Source: Channallabes apus
Lineage: Eukaryota; Chordata; Actinopteri; Siluriformes; Clariidae
DNA: 64,000 nucleotides
Assembly: GCA_030522415.1 (NCBI GenBank)
Contig: CM060127.1
Location: forward strand, 18,149,814-18,213,813
Direction: 5' to 3'
Shown: positions 61,450 through 64,000 of the stretch, in pieces
How the letters are laid out: every line of letters begins with the position of its first letter
Numbering within the stretch: position 1 is the stretch's first letter
The notes under the pieces: model-generated
Told to the model about the DNA's origin: nothing
Databases searched by the model: none
The model's input: only the letters and a program-made list of their open reading frames with translations
Translations under genes and position numbers: made by a program

Positions 61450-62125
61450 TGTGAAAATGGGATCAGGGAAGAAAAAAAATCCATTGAAGGATAAACATGA
61501 TAGGTTTATTCAGGTAGTCAGCTGACCTCATTTTGGGCATAGAATGTTGCTTAACCCAGATCTGAGAAACAAAAACAACCCACATCATAATACTGACCCA
61601 CAGGCTTGAATGGTAGGCACTATGGGTAGGCATGATGGGTCTGCCTCTCTTCTTACCCTGACGCACCCATCAACATGAAACAGGGTAAATCTGGACTCAT
61701 CACACCACCGTCTATTCATTATGTTGCATAGCAAACTGAAGCCTGTTTTTCTATTAGCCTCATGGTTAAGGCTACCAGTGGCGGTTTTAGGGTAGCGCAG
61801 CCGGGTAGGGGGCGCCGGGAGTGAGTCTCGCCCAGGGAGCAATTCAGTGTAGAACCGCCACTGAAGGCTACACAGCTGTTTAGTCCCAATCCCTCTTCGC
61901 ATTGTGAGTGTGGAAATGTTCTTACTTTTCTATTAAACATAGCTGTGAGTTCTAGTATAAATGATCTCTCTCATCATTCAAATATTTTTCCAACCACATT
62001 TCATCATTGAAGACAATAGGTCACGGCTATAGTTCCAGGCTTTCATAATGCGATGGACAGTTCATTACTTAATTCTAGTAGTTTCAGCCATTTTTTGTTG
62101 TTCTCTTTGCTTGATGCATTAAAAA
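61450..62125 (-). pseudogene. Tc1-like transposase fragment, minus strand, with nested hAT-type MITE
   Basis: Reading the minus strand from right to left: GCATCAAGCAAAGAGAACAA (about 62115), also present in the 50.9-kb element; a frame with MFNRKVRTFPHSQCEEGLG (about 61940-61880); then, after the insert at 61776-61863, MRLIEKQASVCYA; then RRWCDESRFTLFHVDG and VRREADPSCLP (around 61715-61630), the first catalytic Asp block (DES) of a Tc1 transposase; and KMRSADYLN (around 61530). Several frameshifts and stops make it non-functional. Clear inverted termini are not visible, so it is an internal fragment of the same Tc1 group as 50928-52060. Confidence 0.85.
61776..61863. mobile_element. 88-bp hAT-type MITE nested in Tc1 fragment
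   Basis: Inverted termini CAGTGGCGGTTTTA and (at the right, inverted) CAGTGGCGGTTCTA differ at one position over 14 bases. Perfect 8-bp direct repeats AAGGCTAC lie on both sides (61768-61775 and 61864-61871). An 8-bp duplication with CAG...CTG ends is the signature of hAT transposons. The GC-rich 60-bp interior has no coding capacity. Confidence 0.88.
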
Positions 62126-62247
62126 AAACAGATATGAAATTTGACTAATAAATAAAACCTGACTGAATTAATTGAGGATTCATTTCCTTCTGACCTTAGC
62201 CTGAACAAATATCAGTCAAGTCAGCATTAGATTTGATTTTGTTTTCA
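62126..62247. other. Spacer between two Tc1-type elements
   Basis: Short AT-rich unique sequence ending at the TA target of the next transposon. Confidence 0.4.
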
Positions 62248-62628
62248 TACAGTGGTGTGAAAAACTATTTGCCCCCCTCCTGATTTCTTATTCTTTTGCA
62301 TGTTTGTCACACTTAAATTTTTCTGCTCATCAAAAACCGTTAACTATTAGTCAAAGATAACATAATTGAACACAAAATGCAGTTTTTAAATGAAGGTTTA
62401 CGTTATTAAGGGAGAAAAAAAACTCCAAATCTACATGGCCCTGTGTGAAAAAGTGATTGCCCCCCTTGTTAAAAAATACCTTAACTGTGGTTTATCACAC
62501 CTGCGTTAAATTTCTGTAGTCACCCCCAGGCCTGATTACTGCCACACCTGTTTCAATCAAGAAATCACTTAAATAGGAGCTACCTGACACAGAGAAGTAG
62601 ACCAAAAGTACCTCAAAAGCTAGACATC

Positions 62629-63795
62629 ATGCCAAGATCCAAAGAAATTCAGGAACAAATAAGAACAAAAGTAATTGAGATCCCTGCGATGGATTGGCAC
62701 CCTGTCCAGGGTGTACCCCGCCTAGTGCCCGAAGTCTCCTGGGATAGGCTCCAGGTCCCCCGCGACCCTGAACACAGGATTAAGCGGTATAGAAAATGAA
62801 TGAATGAATGAATGAATGAATTGAGATCCATCAGTCTGGTAAAAGTTATAAAGCCATTTCTAAAGCTTTGGGACTCCAGCGAACCACAGTGAGAGCCATT
62901 ATCCACAAATGGCAAAAACATGGAACAGTGGTGAACCTTCCCAGGAGTGACCGGCCGACCAAAATTACCCCAAGAGCGCAGAGACAACTCATCCGAGAGG
63001 CCACAAAAGACCTCAGGACAACATCTAAAGAACTGCAGGCCTCACTTGCCTCAATTAAGCTCAGTGTTCACGACTCCACCATAAGAAAGAGACTGGGCAA
63101 AAACAGCCTGCATGGCAGATTTCCAAGGCGCAAACCATTTAAGCAAAAAGAACATTAAGGCTCGTCTCAATTTTGCTAAAAAACATCTCAGTGATTGCCA
63201 AGACTTTTGGGAAAATACCTTGTGGACCGACGAGACAAAAGTTGAACTTTTTGGAAGGTGCGTGTCCCGTTACATCTGGCGTAAAAGTAACACAGCATTT
63301 CAGAAAAAGAACATCATACCAACAGTAAAATATGGTGGTGGTAGTGTGATGGTCTGGGGTTGTTTTGCTGCTCCAGGACCTGGAAGGCTTGCTGTGATAG
63401 ATGGAACCATGAATTCTACTGTCTACCAAAAAATCCTGAAGGAGAATGTACGGCCATCTGTTCGTCAACTCAAGCTGAAGCGATCTTGGGTGCTGCAGCA
63501 GGACAATGACCCAAAACACACCAGCAAATCCACCTCTGAATGGCTGAAGAAAAACAAAATGAAGACTTTGGAGTGGCCTAGTCAAAGTCCTGAGCTGAAT
63601 CCTATTGAGATGTTGTGGCATGACCTTCAAAAGGCGGTTCATGCTAGAAAACCCTCAAATAAAGCTGGATTACAACAATTCTGCAAAGATGAGTGGGCCA
63701 AAATTCCTCCAGAGCGCTGTAAAAGACTCGTTGCAAGTTATCGTAAACGCTTGATTGCAGTTATTGCTGCTAAGGGTGGCCCAACCAGTTATTAG
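62629..63795 (+). pseudogene. Tc1-like DD34E transposase, broken by SINE and frameshift
   Basis: Starts MPRSKEIQEQIRTKVIEI at 62629, is interrupted by a SINE at 62684-62818, and resumes with HQSGKSYKAISKALG (helix-turn-helix DNA-binding region), then the second DNA-binding part from 62868. A frameshift near 63138-63150 moves the reading into the frame ending at 63795. Catalytic residues are intact: Asp in LWTDETKVELF, Asp in QQDNDPKHTSK and Glu in SPELNPIEMLW, the last two separated by exactly 34 residues (DD34E). It would act on the element's terminal repeats by cut-and-paste transposition. The insertion and shift make this copy inactive, though much of the C-terminal two thirds stays open. 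Confidence 0.92.
62684..62818 (+). mobile_element. 5'-truncated SINE inside Tc1 transposase, 11-bp target duplication
   Basis: A 135-bp 3' part of the SINE: CTGCGATGGATTGGCACCC, CTCCTGGGATAGGCTCCAGG, GGATTAAGCGGTATAG and an (AATG)n tail. The host sequence AATTGAGATCC appears on both sides (62673-62683 and 62819-62829). Removing the insert and one repeat joins the transposase reading KVIEI to HQSG, which confirms the insertion boundaries. Confidence 0.93.
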
Positions 63796-64000
63796 GTTCA
63801 GGGGGCAATTACTTTTTCACACAGGGCCATGTAGGTTTGGATTTTTTTTCTCCCTAAATAATAAAACCCCTCATGTAAAAACTGCATTTTGTGTTTACTT
63901 GTGTTATCTTTGACTAATAGTTAAATGTGTTTGATGATCAGAAACATTTTGTGTGACAAACATGCAAAAGAATAAGAAATCAGGAGGGGGGCAAATAGTT

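Larger units (their letters stand above)
62250..64000 (+). mobile_element. Tc1-like transposon with long inverted repeats, cut by window end
   Basis: Left end CAGTGGTGTGAAAAACTATT at 62250, preceded by TA at 62248-62249. The last 50 bases before 64000 are the exact inverse of positions 62262 onward, so the right terminus is truncated by about 12 bases by the window edge. Imperfect complementarity extends inward about 200 bases. Each end holds two similar motifs (outer GTGTGAAAAACTATTTGCCC, inner GTGTGAAAAAGTGATTGCCC), the IR/DR arrangement of some fish Tc1 elements. Between them lies a transposase pseudogene interrupted by a SINE. Identical outer ends suggest fairly recent activity. Confidence 0.93.

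Overview
The window is vertebrate nuclear DNA, almost certainly from a teleost fish. It is AT-rich and full of (CA)n, (CT)n and (TA)n microsatellites. It carries fish-type tRNA-derived SINEs with (GAAT)n-like tails and Tc1/mariner elements, and its one recognisable gene has vertebrate exon structure. The SINE family resembles the piscine Mermaid/Merman type, so a catfish or other otophysan is possible, but I cannot fix the species.

The gene is tshz1 (teashirt zinc finger homeobox 1) on the + strand. Exon 1 (coding part 5188-5227) encodes the basic start MPRRKQQAPRRSS. A 37.45-kb phase-1 intron follows (5228-42680). A single 3.37-kb exon (42681-46051) encodes the remainder of an inferred 1136-residue protein with five widely spaced C2H2-type zinc fingers, an atypical homeodomain and CtBP-type PxDL[ST] motifs. 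The 3' UTR probably ends just after AATAAA at 47242. A GC/CpG-rich segment at 4430-5187 looks like the promoter and 5' UTR. A second candidate first exon, with a perfect CAG|GTAAG donor in the same splice phase, lies at 2791-2812.

Layout: 1-4.4 kb upstream DNA with microsatellites and the candidate alternative exon; 4.4-5.2 kb promoter, 5' UTR and exon 1; 5.2-42.7 kb intron with few mobile elements, several unique-sequence blocks rich in homeodomain-type TAAT sites, and a striking 25-copy 33-bp minisatellite at 21.9-22.8 kb; 42.7-47.3 kb exon 2 and 3' UTR; 47.3-64 kb a gene-free flank that collects most of the SINE and Tc1 insertions, several nested in each other with readable target-site duplications. 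The window ends inside the right terminal inverted repeat of a Tc1-like transposon.

No tRNA, rRNA, CRISPR array or second protein gene was recognised. Other long open frames are microsatellite or minisatellite translations or random frames. The most rewarding points for follow-up are the possible alternative tshz1 first exon, the upstream ORF that overlaps the tshz1 start codon, the minisatellite's two-unit alternation, and the nested transposons.
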